NCBI RefSeq assembly: GCF_013402815.2
Contig: NZ_CP058601.1
Location: 4,278,001-4,342,000, forward strand
Source of the DNA: Natrinema halophilum
GTDB taxonomy: Archaea; Halobacteriota; Halobacteria; Halobacteriales; Natrialbaceae
Reading direction: 5' to 3'
DNA length: 64,000 nucleotides
In this document: positions 48,136 through 56,183 of the stretch, in pieces
How the letters are laid out: every line of letters starts with the position of its first letter
Position numbering within the stretch: position 1 is the first letter of the stretch
Translations under genes and position numbers: made by a program
Notes under the pieces: model-generated
Database searches by the model: none
Seen by the model: only the letters and a program-made list of their open reading frames with translations
Told to the model about the DNA's origin: nothing

Positions 48136-48732
48136 GTGCCTGAGATTCGCGCATCGACAGACTCTTTCTTCGAGTCTCTGATTCGTTTGTCGACCCCATA
48201 GCCGCTCAGAGTACATCGACTCTCAATCTGCTCGGAAATATAGGTATTCTTCGAGTGTCCTTGGGCCCGATCGACTGTTCATGACTGGGTTCACAAGGCT
48301 GACTTACAGCCCACTTCCTGTCGCAGTCCGGATCACGTCGCGGTTGACGAGACGGTGATCCGACTCGGCGATGACCTGTATTGGCTGTACGCTGCTGTCG
48401 ATCCGGAGTCAACCGAATTACTCCATACTAAGCTTGAACCGACTAGAACCAAAGTCATCGTCCGTTCCTTCTTCACGGAATTGTGCGAGAAACACGACGT
48501 CAATGACGCCGTGTTTCTCGTCGATGGCGATAAGGCGCTGAACTATGCTTGTCAACGGCATGGCCTCGATTTCAGATGCGAACGACATGGAAATCGGAAC
48601 AGTGTCGAACGTGTCTTTCGTGAGATAAAGCGTAGAACCTCCTCTTTCTCAAACTGCTTTAGCAACGCTCATGCAGAAACTGCTGATCAGTGGCTCAAAT
48701 CATTCGCCTTCGCATGGAATCAGCGTATCTGA
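48136..48732 (+). pseudogene. IS6-family transposase remnant
   Basis: The C-terminal two thirds are intact in one frame: HVAVDETVIRLGDDLYWLYA, then VDPESTELLHTKLEPTRTKV, VFLVDGDKALNYACQRHGLD and ERHGNRNSVERVFREIKRRT. These hold the DDE residues of the IS6/IS26 transposase (D in VDET, D in LVDGD, E in NSVERVF). The N-terminus is broken: a GTG at 48136 begins PEIRASTDSFFESLIRLS, then a stop and at least one frameshift occur before STVHDWVHKADLQP. Terminal inverted repeats were not found by eye. It marks the right boundary of the arsenic operon. Confidence 0.85.
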
Positions 48733-49036
48733 ACACGATGACTGGCGGAGGCTGAAGATAGATAGGGGTAGACGCATTACTAGTTGAGTCTGGCTTGAAC
48801 CGGAAACGATAGCTGTCAAGAATGGTGTCGCTCGGCTGTTCGATGTACGCTCGGATACTTCTGCTATGCAGCGTGTCCGATTGTGTGTTGAATGACACCC
48901 GCAGAACTTCGTCGTTTTCGTACTCGTACCGATAATACTCTGATTGACCGTTTTGCTGTTCAATTGGTGCTTCGAGAACCGTCTCATCCGCAAAAGCCGT
49001 GCAATTAGCGAGTGAAGTCCCAGCTAACCCCGCCAT
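48695..49036 (-). CDS. Probable Tat lipoprotein, damaged at both ends
   Basis: From the ATG at 49036 the product begins MAGLAGTSLANCTAFADETV. In the same frame, upstream codons read KRDRQQYLAV, so the true signal peptide begins earlier but has no start codon unless one A is added to the run of four A at about 49060. The rest (EYYRYEYENDEVLRVSFNTQ) is beta-like and typical of haloarchaeal lipoproteins. Its C-terminus overlaps the last 38 bp of the IS6 remnant, so it was probably truncated by that insertion. Function unknown. Confidence 0.5.
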   Translation of the reverse strand: MAGLAGTSLANCTAFADETVLEAPIEQQNGQSEYYRYEYENDEVLRVSFNTQSDTLHSRSIRAYIEQPSDTILDSYRFRFKPDSTSNASTPIYLQPPPVIVFRYADSMRRRMI

Positions 49037-49365
49037 TACGGCCAGATATTGTTGTCGATCACGTTTTGCAAAACAACTGACTGAACAGACAGTAAAGCTT
49101 CTAGAGGGCTAAATCGGAGTTATGGTCGACGAGAGAGAGTCTAGAACAGGGTTTGACTGTAGTAGCTATATACGATTGTTTAGACTATCGGAGAAAGACC
49201 ACTGGCCCTTAGACGTCTCTCTAGAATGACTGTAAACGTTTCTGAGGGAAATGAATGAAAGCTTCCGAACGCTCCCGAGTGATCATCACCGTGTAGAATC
49301 TGCCAGGAATTATGTATCAGACCAATAAAATTCTCCGGTGAGGGTAGCGCGTTCCAGATCTCGCC
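49037..49365. other. Intergenic stretch, AT-enriched
   Basis: About 330 bp between divergent genes, less GC-rich than the core chromosome. It contains several AT-rich runs usable as promoters, but no gene with convincing composition. Confidence 0.4.
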
Positions 49366-50184
49366 ATGTTCCGAACACACATTGAACGACACCGGATTCC
49401 GGCCTTCCTCCTCGTCGTGTTCGGTTGGACGTGGGTATGGGACGTGGTGTACTATGCGTTCGGCTGGTGGGACTCATTGCCGGTCTACATCAACTCGTTC
49501 CCCCGACAGTGGGGCCTCCCGATCGGTGCGGTACTCGTCGTCTGGGCGAGCGATGTCCCGCTTCGGGAGTGGCTCGGCCGGGTGTTCCAGTGGCGGTTCC
49601 CTCTGTGGTTGTACTTCGGTGCGGTGTTCCTTCCAGTACTCATCGGGGAAATCCAGCCGGCGATCGCCGCTCTCAGCGGCGGATCGGTGCGCTACTCGCC
49701 GCCGGCCCCGCTTCACCTGCTATTCGGATTCTTCCTGCTCAATATCTTTCTCTTTGGTGGCGTCGAGGAGTTCGGGTGGCGTGGATTCCTCCAACCGCAG
49801 TTCCAAGAGCGGATGTCGGTCCTGACAGCGAGCCTTGCGGTCGGGGTTCTGTGGTGGACCTGGCACCTTCCCCTGTTTCTCGGGCATCCGAATTTCACCC
49901 TCGACCCGCTGTTCCTCGTGTATTATACGACGTTTGTCCTCGGCGTGTCTACCGTCCTCGGTTCGCTCGCCAATGTCACGGACGGCGCAGTGATCCCGGC
50001 AGTGGTTATGCACGCCGCGATCAACGTCGGGAGCGTTCTAGAGGGCTCCGGTGGTGTGCTGGAGGGAATACTGCCGGTCGCACTCGTCATCGGCGCTGGG
50101 GCATGGTGGCTGATCGCCGCCATTCTCGTCGGGTTGTACGGGCGCTCGATGACGCCTGGCTCCGCGATCGAGCCGCTGTCGTAG
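49366..50184 (+). CDS. CPBP-family intramembrane metalloprotease
   Basis: 272 residues, about eight membrane helices. The family motifs are FGGVEEFGWRGFLQPQF (EExxxR, residues about 130-146), then WWTWHLPLFLGHPN (FxxxH) and PAVVMHAAINVGSV (HxxxN). CPBP proteases process prenylated proteins in eukaryotes; many microbial ones are linked to bacteriocin immunity or are of unknown role. All catalytic residues are present. It stands alone. Confidence 0.9.
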   Translation: MFRTHIERHRIPAFLLVVFGWTWVWDVVYYAFGWWDSLPVYINSFPRQWGLPIGAVLVVWASDVPLREWLGRVFQWRFPLWLYFGAVFLPVLIGEIQPAIAALSGGSVRYSPPAPLHLLFGFFLLNIFLFGGVEEFGWRGFLQPQFQERMSVLTASLAVGVLWWTWHLPLFLGHPNFTLDPLFLVYYTTFVLGVSTVLGSLANVTDGAVIPAVVMHAAINVGSVLEGSGGVLEGILPVALVIGAGAWWLIAAILVGLYGRSMTPGSAIEPLS

Positions 50185-50375
50185 CCGCCGATCAGTCCAG
50201 CAATCCCTCCCGTGTCCTCGAAAATTGAGTCCCACCGTGTGAACATTTTTGCTAAGGCCGTCTAATTGAGGTTCGAAATATTTGAGGCCAGCAACGGCGC
50301 CATGGAAAAACAGGGGACGTTGGTCCACTTTCCCGCTCCTCGTAGTACAAATCGGCCAGTTTAACTGAAATAAGA

Positions 50376-50586
50376 CCCTCCGGTAGAAGATGTCCGTGTT
50401 GTAGCACCGACGACGGACGGTCTGGAATGTGTAGCCCTCGCCAGCGTCTGGGTTCTTTTCCAGGTGCAGCATCCACTTCACCAGCCGTGTGCGATGGTCC
50501 TCGTAGTCAACCAACTGCCGGTCGGATAGTTGATCTCGTGTCGGGCCAGGTATGATTGGGAGGTCGTCGATTGGTCCATCAGTCAT
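50376..50586 (-). pseudogene. N-terminal fragment of a haloarchaeal tyrosine recombinase
   Basis: From the ATG at 50584-50586 the product reads MTDGPIDDLPIIPGPTRDQL, then SDRQLVDYEDHRTRLVKWML, and VRRRCYNTDIFYRRV. This is the N-terminal core-binding start of a common haloarchaeal site-specific integrase. After about 70 residues similarity is lost and the frame runs antisense into the CPBP gene. The catalytic domain is missing. It marks an earlier integration event. Confidence 0.7.
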
Positions 50587-50913
50587 AAGAAGCCCGATAT
50601 CTCCAGGGAATCGCATGGCTGCGTGGCGATGCTCGGATTAGGCGAGTTGCGGTAGACGTGCCCATGGTCAGGTCGTTGATGTGAAGACACGAAAACCGCA
50701 AGACAGCGATGGCGATGCAGGCTTGCGTTCACCTGACGAACGAATCGGCCTTTGAGACGCGAGGCGGCCATCTCACGTTCTCCGTTCCTGATAACTAGCG
50801 AGCCAGTCTGTACTTGCCGTATCTGCTGTGTAGGATACAATGCCTGTGTCTCGCAATTCGAGGCTATGGCCTATCGCCAAAACAACTAATTTGATTGTCT
50901 TTGTGCAGGTCGT
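50587..50913. other. Intergenic stretch, probably decayed mobile DNA
   Basis: About 330 bp between the integrase fragment and the next membrane protein. A minus-strand frame (50583-50840) is open but has His/Arg-rich composition and no motif. Nothing can be assigned. Confidence 0.35.
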
Positions 50914-51552
50914 ATGGGTCGAGATATTAGACGACAGTGGAAAGTGCTCGAACGGTGGTGCCCGATGGTGTTCCTCTTCGCCGGCACACTGTTAGTTGGG
51001 TACGCCACGTTCAATGGAATTCACGCGTTTACCGGAATCGAGTACGAGAGCGCCGAAAACGTGTTCGGCCCGGGTGGGTTCGCCCTCGGATTCCTCGGAC
51101 TGCTCGGCTTGTATCCAGCACTCCGTGATCGAAGTCCGAAACTAGCGCGTGTGGGTGCGATCTGTGCTGTCCTCGGGGCAGTGGCGTTTTCCGTATTCGT
51201 CGTTGCAAACCTGGGTGAGATTGCGGGGCTGATCTCGCCCGACCCGCCCGCATGGGCCGTTGTCTTCCTCGCAATGGCTGCCATCGGGATGATTTCGGGA
51301 TACCTCACGTTCGCAGTGGCGGTCGTGCGGTCCGACGTCCATTCGCGGATGCTCGGCCTGCTGTTACTTGTCCCACTCGCCATATTCGCCACCATGCTTA
51401 CCACGTCGAGGGTGGGATTCTTCCCTCAGGAGCTGGCCTTCGCCATCAGCTCCGGACAGGCCCTGGCTTACCTGGCCATCGGGTACATCCTCCGAACAGG
51501 GCGAACCCGTACCGAACGTGAAATCCCGTCTAACGACGTGATCGTGAGTTAA
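50914..51552 (+). CDS. Six-helix membrane protein, paralogue A
   Basis: 212 residues. Helices include MVFLFAGTLLVGYATFNGI, GGFALGFLGLLGLYPALRD, VFLAMAAIGMISGYLTFAV and LGLLLLVPLAIFATMLT. It shares its plan and several segments (FGPGGFALGFLGLLGLYPAL against GPAGFFFGGVGLLGLYPAL) with the gene at 52757. Function unknown. The regulator gene follows by six bases, so the two are probably coupled. Confidence 0.78.
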   Translation: MGRDIRRQWKVLERWCPMVFLFAGTLLVGYATFNGIHAFTGIEYESAENVFGPGGFALGFLGLLGLYPALRDRSPKLARVGAICAVLGAVAFSVFVVANLGEIAGLISPDPPAWAVVFLAMAAIGMISGYLTFAVAVVRSDVHSRMLGLLLLVPLAIFATMLTTSRVGFFPQELAFAISSGQALAYLAIGYILRTGRTRTEREIPSNDVIVS

Positions 51553-51558
51553 CGATCA

Positions 51559-52545
51559 ATGACGGACACCGAGTCCGAGGCGTTCCCGCTAGACGCAGCC
51601 GTTGAGGTAGCGAACGCTCAAACCACCGAGGCCTTCGCCCTCCTCGGCGACAACACACGATTGGCAATCCTGCTCGCACTCTGGGAGGAGTACGATCCAC
51701 ACGCCAACGACAACGCGGTGCCGTTCTCCACGCTGTTCGAGCGAGTCGAATACGACAACCCGGGGAACTTCAACTATCATCTCGATCAACTCACGGGCCA
51801 GTTCATTCAGCAGCGAGCAAAGCGCGGGGGCTACGAACTTCGGGTGCCGGGCCTGAAGCTCGTCCAGGCCATTGTCTCCGGCGCGGGCATACAGGACTCG
51901 ACGTACGAGGCGACAGAGATCGACAAGTCGTGTCCGCTCTGTGGCGCGCCGACGGCGATCCACTACGAGGAGGGGCTTCTCTTCCAGTCCTGCACCGAAT
52001 GTGACGGTCCGACGCCCGGCCGCACGAACGTCGATGGATTTCTGAACGCGGTGAAATTCGAGCCGGCGGGTCTGGCCGACCGAACCGCCGAGGAGATACG
52101 CGCTGCAAGTCTCATCACGTCGTTACGGACGTTACAGTCCATGTTCGACGGGGTCTGCCCGACTTGCTCTGGACCGGTCGAGAGTTGGCTCGAGTGCTGT
52201 CCGGACCACGATCGAGCAGAAGTCTGTGAGAACTGCGGATCGAAATTCGCTGCCTGGGCTCGATTCCGGTGTCGGGTCTGCAAGGACCACGGCAATGCGT
52301 CACCCAAAGAACTCGCGTTGTTCCATCCGGCGGTGATCGCCTTCTACGACAATCACGACATTTCGACGAGGTTCCATACGAACGATCCTGAGAGCCTGAG
52401 ACAAGGGTTTGATCTCGTACATGCCCACGAGATGGAACTCGTTTCGACGGACCCGGCTGAGGTGATCATCACCGCTTCTCTCGAAGACGACGAGGTCCAA
52501 CTGACGTTCGACGAGACGGCCAACGTCGTCGATGTAGCCCGATAG
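51559..52545 (+). CDS. ArsR-type winged-helix regulator with zinc-ribbon region (DUF7351-like), paralogue
   Basis: 328 residues. The winged helix is FALLGDNTRLAILLALWEEY, then FSTLFERVEYDNPGNFNYHL and DQLTGQFIQQRAKRGGYELR. Cys pairs follow in SCPLCGAPTA, QSCTECDGPT, GVCPTCSGPV and EVCENCGSKF, then RCRVCKDHGN, and the end FHPAVIAFYDNHDISTRF matches the FHPAVRYLFWKHDISLL of the paralogue at 42474. It sits between two paralogous membrane proteins and probably controls them. Confidence 0.87.
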   Translation: MTDTESEAFPLDAAVEVANAQTTEAFALLGDNTRLAILLALWEEYDPHANDNAVPFSTLFERVEYDNPGNFNYHLDQLTGQFIQQRAKRGGYELRVPGLKLVQAIVSGAGIQDSTYEATEIDKSCPLCGAPTAIHYEEGLLFQSCTECDGPTPGRTNVDGFLNAVKFEPAGLADRTAEEIRAASLITSLRTLQSMFDGVCPTCSGPVESWLECCPDHDRAEVCENCGSKFAAWARFRCRVCKDHGNASPKELALFHPAVIAFYDNHDISTRFHTNDPESLRQGFDLVHAHEMELVSTDPAEVIITASLEDDEVQLTFDETANVVDVAR

Positions 52546-52756
52546 TTCTAGGTTTCGCGTCTGGTCCAGGTAAACAGCGCCGGCCGAGAACCAGTTCATG
52601 TCAGCCATCCAATTATAATGTCATACAAATTATATTTATCGTCCCCCGTTTCCTCGGTCGTCCTGCGTTCATGACACACGATGTCGCCGAACGGCGGACC
52701 GTATCGTCCAGAGAACTCCTCCTCGAAACTGAAGCGAGTCTCAGAGGTGACGCGCA

Positions 52757-53362
52757 ATGACCGAACCCGAGGGAGCATTTAAATCGCTCGATGGAAAGAG
52801 TTCGACGTTGTTCCTCCTTGGCGGTGGTCTACTAGTCGTCTTCGCAGCGAACACGGCCCTCAGGACGTTCGTCGGGACATCATTCCCGCCGGTGCAAGGT
52901 CTCATCGGTCCCGCCGGATTCTTCTTCGGCGGGGTTGGTCTGCTCGGGTTGTATCCCGCCCTCGCCAACCGGACATCTCAATTAGCACGAGCCGCTGTGG
53001 TCGTGGCTGTGATTCCTGTCGTGGGGTGGCCCGTGATTATTCTACGAGGCATCGCTACTCAAGTTATAGGGATAACCCTGCCCGAGGTACTTGCAGCGCT
53101 TCCAATGGTGGTCATCGCGTCGATGCTCCTGGCGTTCGCTTCGTTCGGCATCGCTAGCCTTCAGGCAGGCATCCACTCGCGGATCACCGGCGTTCTCCTG
53201 TTGATACCGGCCACGGGATTCCTCCTCCTGATAACGAACGCCGCACCCCACTTCGTTATCGACATCGGGCACGCCGTCGGCTACCTCGGGGTCGGGTTTA
53301 CTCTCCAGAGTACGGGCATCCCTACCGATAGCACAGAAACGGCGGTCGACCCGACTCCGTAA
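52757..53362 (+). CDS. Six-helix membrane protein, paralogue B
   Basis: 201 residues, related to the gene at 50914. Helices include TLFLLGGGLLVVFAANTAL, GPAGFFFGGVGLLGLYPALA, VVVAVIPVVGWPVIIL and LPMVVIASMLLAFASFGIAS. The shared GLLGLYPAL and the Q/V-x-S-R-I/M-x-G-L/V-LLLI/V-P segment (HSRITGVLLLIPATGF against HSRMLGLLLLVPLAIF) show common descent. Function unknown. It is separated from the regulator by 211 bp with AT-rich sequence (about 52600-52640), so it has its own promoter. Confidence 0.77.
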   Translation: MTEPEGAFKSLDGKSSTLFLLGGGLLVVFAANTALRTFVGTSFPPVQGLIGPAGFFFGGVGLLGLYPALANRTSQLARAAVVVAVIPVVGWPVIILRGIATQVIGITLPEVLAALPMVVIASMLLAFASFGIASLQAGIHSRITGVLLLIPATGFLLLITNAAPHFVIDIGHAVGYLGVGFTLQSTGIPTDSTETAVDPTP

Positions 53363-53471
53363 ACGTGTCTCAACCCGCTAATCCAGGCCGGATCAAGACG
53401 ATTCATCTTCAGATTCGGTGGGAGCAAGGGCTCGAATACAAGCCTTCAAATCCCTATCTTCGGCTTTCAGA

Positions 53472-53921
53472 ATGGGCAGGGGGGTCCGAATCGTGACCCA
53501 ATTGGGCCATGGAACTCTCGGCCGCCGTGAAGCGCTCGCAGTCGGAGCAACCAGTCTCGTTGGAGGCATCGCCGGTTGCTCGTGGCAGTCCTCGTTCCCA
53601 AACGCCGACGTGGTTGCAGGGCCAGATGGACAGCTCGTCTTTGAGCCCGAGGACCTGACCGTATCGGTTGGTGAAACCGTAACGTGGGGCTTTCCGACGA
53701 GCGGGCACAACGTCTGCTGCCGATCGGACGATAGTGACAAGGTGAGGCTACCGGATGACGCAGAACCGTTCGCCAGCTACGACCCAGGCGAGTCACCACA
53801 AGGGACGGTCGTCCCGCTGGGAGAGACCTACGAGCACACCTTCGAGGTGCCGGGTGAGTACGTCTACGTCTGCATTCCTCACGTTGGCCAGGGCATGGTG
53901 GGGACAGTCCTGGTTACGTGA
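53472..53921 (+). CDS. Halocyanin/plastocyanin-type blue copper protein (Tat lipoprotein)
   Basis: 149 residues from the ATG at 53472; a GTG at 53493 (MTQLGHGTLGRREALAVGAT) may be the true start. The twin arginine GRREALAVGATSLVGG and lipobox Cys IAGCSW show Tat export and lipid anchoring. The cupredoxin domain ends TSGHNVCC with the first His, then YVYVCIPHVGQGMVGTVLV with the Cys, His and Met of a type I copper site. It probably carries electrons outside the membrane. Confidence 0.88.
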   Translation: MGRGVRIVTQLGHGTLGRREALAVGATSLVGGIAGCSWQSSFPNADVVAGPDGQLVFEPEDLTVSVGETVTWGFPTSGHNVCCRSDDSDKVRLPDDAEPFASYDPGESPQGTVVPLGETYEHTFEVPGEYVYVCIPHVGQGMVGTVLVT

Positions 53922-54108
53922 CTGAATTCCTGAATTTCTCCTGTGCACCGAGTTCCTGCATCAACGAAGTCAATTCTCTGTTGGATATATCCGCGATAGT
54001 CAGCATTCCCATCCGGTTCCACACGAATTCTACGTCAATCAGCGATTGATTTTCTTCGTTCTGGCCAGTTTGACTGTACGCAAATCCCGGTGGAAGCCAC
54101 TCCCGATT
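53914..54108 (-). pseudogene. C-terminal fragment of an unidentified protein gene
   Basis: The minus strand carries an open frame without start: NREWLPPGFAYSQTGQNEEN, then QSLIDVEFVWNRMGMLTIAD and ISNRELTSLMQELGAQEKFR, ending with a TAA at 53914-53916. The composition is protein-like. It overlaps the last eight bases of the halocyanin gene tail to tail. Just upstream the frame is closed by a TGA at 54109. It looks like the tail of a gene cut by the integration of the element to its right. The family is not recognised. Confidence 0.45.
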
Positions 54109-54255
54109 TCAACCATCGAACGAAAGCAACGGCGCTGCGCTCGATAAATGGATTGCACCGTCGCTGTCGGGCGATGACACACCTCAAAACATGGGCGCTG
54201 CAGGGGTTGAGTGTACGAGTCGTATCTGTCTGCTTGCTTCCAGTTTTCATAGGAA

Positions 54256-55299
54256 TCACTTATTGATTATTTTCCAGCGTCGCGCTGCTCGCTCGCGCCG
54301 GCTAGCACGGTCGTAATGCTTGTCGAGAATCTCTTCCGAGGCGTCGAGGCGATCGGAAACGACACCTCGTGGTACCCCGTCATTTCTGTACTTCGTCACC
54401 CTCGCCTTTCGGACGTCGTGGGGTGACCGGCTCGAGGGGCACTTGCTCATGTGCGTATGGTCGATCGCTTCACAGGTGTCGGTATCACGATCGTGAGGAC
54501 ACTCCTCGCCACGATGGCACGGTCGCGTCCACCTGTAGACCGTATCTCGAACGCAGCTGCGGCTCACCCGCCCTTGCTTCGTTGTAATGAGGGGGTCCCG
54601 CCCATGCCCATCCCTCACGTCCGATCGCGGTCCATCGATAAAATCTTGGACCATCCGCGCGGTTTCTTCGGTGATCCGGTTGTAGCGCTCACCCTGCTCG
54701 TTGTTCTTCAGTGGTGTCTTGCTCTCTGGCCGGTGAACGAAGTCGATTCCCGGCGTTCGCCCCTCGAGTTCGCAATCCTGTAGATCGATGGCACGGATTC
54801 CACCGAGGCGAGCTCCGGATTCCCAGATCAACGTCCAGATGACGTGATCCCGACTTGCGTACTCATAGCGCGACAAATACTCGAGAATCGGTGGAACTCG
54901 TTCAGGCACGATCTTGCTATCGCTCACTTCGTCACCGAGCGATAGATCCGGCAACGGTACTTTGAGGTACAGATCCTCCGGCACGGCTTCGATGTCGCTA
55001 CAGAATTGAAGGAATGCGCGAACGGTGGTGAGATTCGAGTGCAGTGTCTTTTTGGCGATCTCTTCGTCTTGCCCGTTCGAGTAGCCGCCCTCGCGTCTCC
55101 AGACGCGGAACTGGTAGAGATGACGTCCATTCAGTTCGTTCATGTTGTCGATGCCACCCTCTTGCCGGCACCACTCGACGAACGCCCGAAGATCGCTCTT
55201 GTGGCTCGTCTGCGTCCATTCAGCGGAGCCGTCCTTCATCGCGTCGAGGTGCAATTCGACAGCGTCTGATGGTGCGATCGCCTGGAGATCGTCGCTCAT
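54256..55299 (-). CDS. Tyrosine recombinase/integrase
   Basis: 347 residues from the ATG at 55297-55299. The N-terminal core-binding domain is AEWTQTSHKSDLRAFVEWCR. The catalytic domain has Arg164 in SGARLGGIRAIDLQDC, the H-x-x-R box SPHDVRKARVTKYRNDG (His294, Arg297) and the nucleophile Tyr329 in EILDKHYDRAS. The usual LGH box is changed (VVSDRLDASEE), with Asp near the third catalytic position. A Cys/His-rich insertion, CHRGEECPHDRDTDTCEAID, may bind zinc. It integrates and excises the element. Its start overlaps the 33-aa zinc-ribbon gene. Confidence 0.9.
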   Translation of the reverse strand: MSDDLQAIAPSDAVELHLDAMKDGSAEWTQTSHKSDLRAFVEWCRQEGGIDNMNELNGRHLYQFRVWRREGGYSNGQDEEIAKKTLHSNLTTVRAFLQFCSDIEAVPEDLYLKVPLPDLSLGDEVSDSKIVPERVPPILEYLSRYEYASRDHVIWTLIWESGARLGGIRAIDLQDCELEGRTPGIDFVHRPESKTPLKNNEQGERYNRITEETARMVQDFIDGPRSDVRDGHGRDPLITTKQGRVSRSCVRDTVYRWTRPCHRGEECPHDRDTDTCEAIDHTHMSKCPSSRSPHDVRKARVTKYRNDGVPRGVVSDRLDASEEILDKHYDRASRRERAARRWKIINK

Positions 55300-55397
55300 G
55301 CCCGACCCCCTCCGCATTTCGACCAACCACATTCCGGGCAGAACGGACACCCGCCGGACGGGTGGACACGGCCGCTGCCGCAATCTGGGCATTTCAT
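55296..55397 (-). CDS. Micro zinc-ribbon protein (33 aa)
   Basis: A very short gene with the product MKCPDCGSGRVHPSGGCPFC and then PECGWSKCGGGRA. Cys pairs CPDC, CPFC and PEC plus SKC give enough ligands for one or two zinc sites. Its ATG overlaps the stop of the 56-aa gene upstream and its stop overlaps the integrase ATG (ATGA at both joints), so all are translated together. This coupling is the main evidence that it is real. It may act as a recombination directionality factor or DNA-binding accessory (inference). Confidence 0.75.
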   Translation of the reverse strand: MKCPDCGSGRVHPSGGCPFCPECGWSKCGGGRA

Positions 55398-55564
55398 CGG
55401 CTTGCCCTCTGTTCTGTGTGATTACGCTCGCTCGCCTGATCGTATTCGGCCGCGATCTCCGACGCGCAACTCGAGCAGACGTACCCCTCTGGTGTGATCG
55501 TCTCGGCGTCATCCTCACACAGCGGAGTGTCGCATTCACCGATTCGAGCAAGCTCGAGGCTCAT
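55394..55564 (-). CDS. Micro zinc-finger protein (56 aa)
   Basis: The product begins MSLELARIGECDTPLCEDDA and continues ETITPEGYVCSSCASEIAAE, ending EQRASR. The pattern C-x4-C then C-x2-C is a treble-clef or DksA-like finger; similar small proteins lie next to integrases in many haloarchaeal elements. The start and stop both overlap neighbouring frames by four bases (ATGA). Likely a DNA- or RNA-polymerase-binding accessory; role unproven. Confidence 0.75.
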   Translation of the reverse strand: MSLELARIGECDTPLCEDDAETITPEGYVCSSCASEIAAEYDQASERNHTEQRASR

Positions 55565-55638
55565 CGTCCCACCTCGAGAGCATAATTCCAGTTACAATAT
55601 TCGGCACATTTACCGTTGTAGCGTCTCTTTTTGATCAT
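55561..55638 (-). CDS. Possible leader peptide or C-terminus of a longer protein
   Basis: The frame from the ATG at 55636-55638 gives MIKKRRYNGKCAEYCNWNYA and LEVGR, overlapping the next gene by four bases. The same frame is open up to 55992 (143 codons), with plausible sequence from SRYNRLTDSDRTRSLFHQAA onward. It contains the 17-bp repeat twice in frame, coding FGSIG each time. The four-base coupling suggests some translated frame ends here, but its true start is not decided. Confidence 0.35.
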   Translation of the reverse strand: MIKKRRYNGKCAEYCNWNYALEVGR

Positions 55639-55766
55639 GGTCTCACTGTTGTGGGACCGCGGACTCACCGCGCGCGCTGCCTGGTGGAACAAGGAGCGCG
55701 TGCGGTCGCTGTCCGTCAGTCGATTGTAACGGCTGTTCTCTCCCTTCTTAGTGGTTGGAAGCCGAA

Positions 55767-55858
55767 TTCCGATACTTCCAAAAAGGGTGTATTCCGGTGA
55801 CTGACACGCTCTCGTGAATGTTGCGCCGGGTTTCAGCGTCCTTCCGATACTTCCAAAA
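55767..55858. repeat. Pair of 17-bp direct repeats upstream of the integrase genes
   Basis: TTCCGATACTTCCAAAA occurs at 55767-55783 and 55842-55858, exactly 75 bp apart (about seven helical turns). On the minus strand the copies read TTTTGGAAGTATCGGAA, facing the integrase operon. They could be arm-type recombinase sites, operators or iterons. Confidence 0.7.
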
Positions 55859-55913
55859 TCGGTATCCGAAGGGACCATGGGCTTTGGGCCGTGAACTATG
55901 CTATCCGTTCTAT

Positions 55914-56002
55914 CGGGGACTTTATCCCCCGTAGCTTCGTGCGATTGCATGCTTCCGTACCATTGATACGGAAGCCAGGCGGCCGGTGCCATCTACACCG
56001 GC
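55914..56002. repeat. Three stacked hairpins in the element's divergent intergenic region
   Basis: First, CGGGGA with TCCCCCG around CTTTA (55914-55931). Second, a perfect 9-bp stem GCTTCCGTA/TACGGAAGC with the loop CCATTGA (55951-55975). Third, a perfect 7-bp stem GCCGGTG/CACCGGC with the loop CCATCTA (55982-56002). The two last loops are both 7 nt and share CCAT. This could be an origin, a recombination site or an RNA structure. Confidence 0.65.
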
Positions 56003-56183
56003 TCCGCTTTCTCTTGAGAACCCAACTGAGCAGCAGCGGGTTCGTCTGGCTTCCGTTGCGCTCACACAGACACAGGGGCTACTTAATACTACCTCACGAC
56101 TTCGTCATCTATAGAGCATGGAAACGTGTTATTTTATCCCCGACCGAACAGGTAATACGGGATATGTGCAATTATAGAAACGA

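Noticed and set aside
49180-49392. 70-codon minus-strand frame overlapping the start of the CPBP gene
   Set aside because: Composition is less odd than most shadows, but it overlaps the CPBP start, has no motif and no recognisable homologue; kept out for lack of support.
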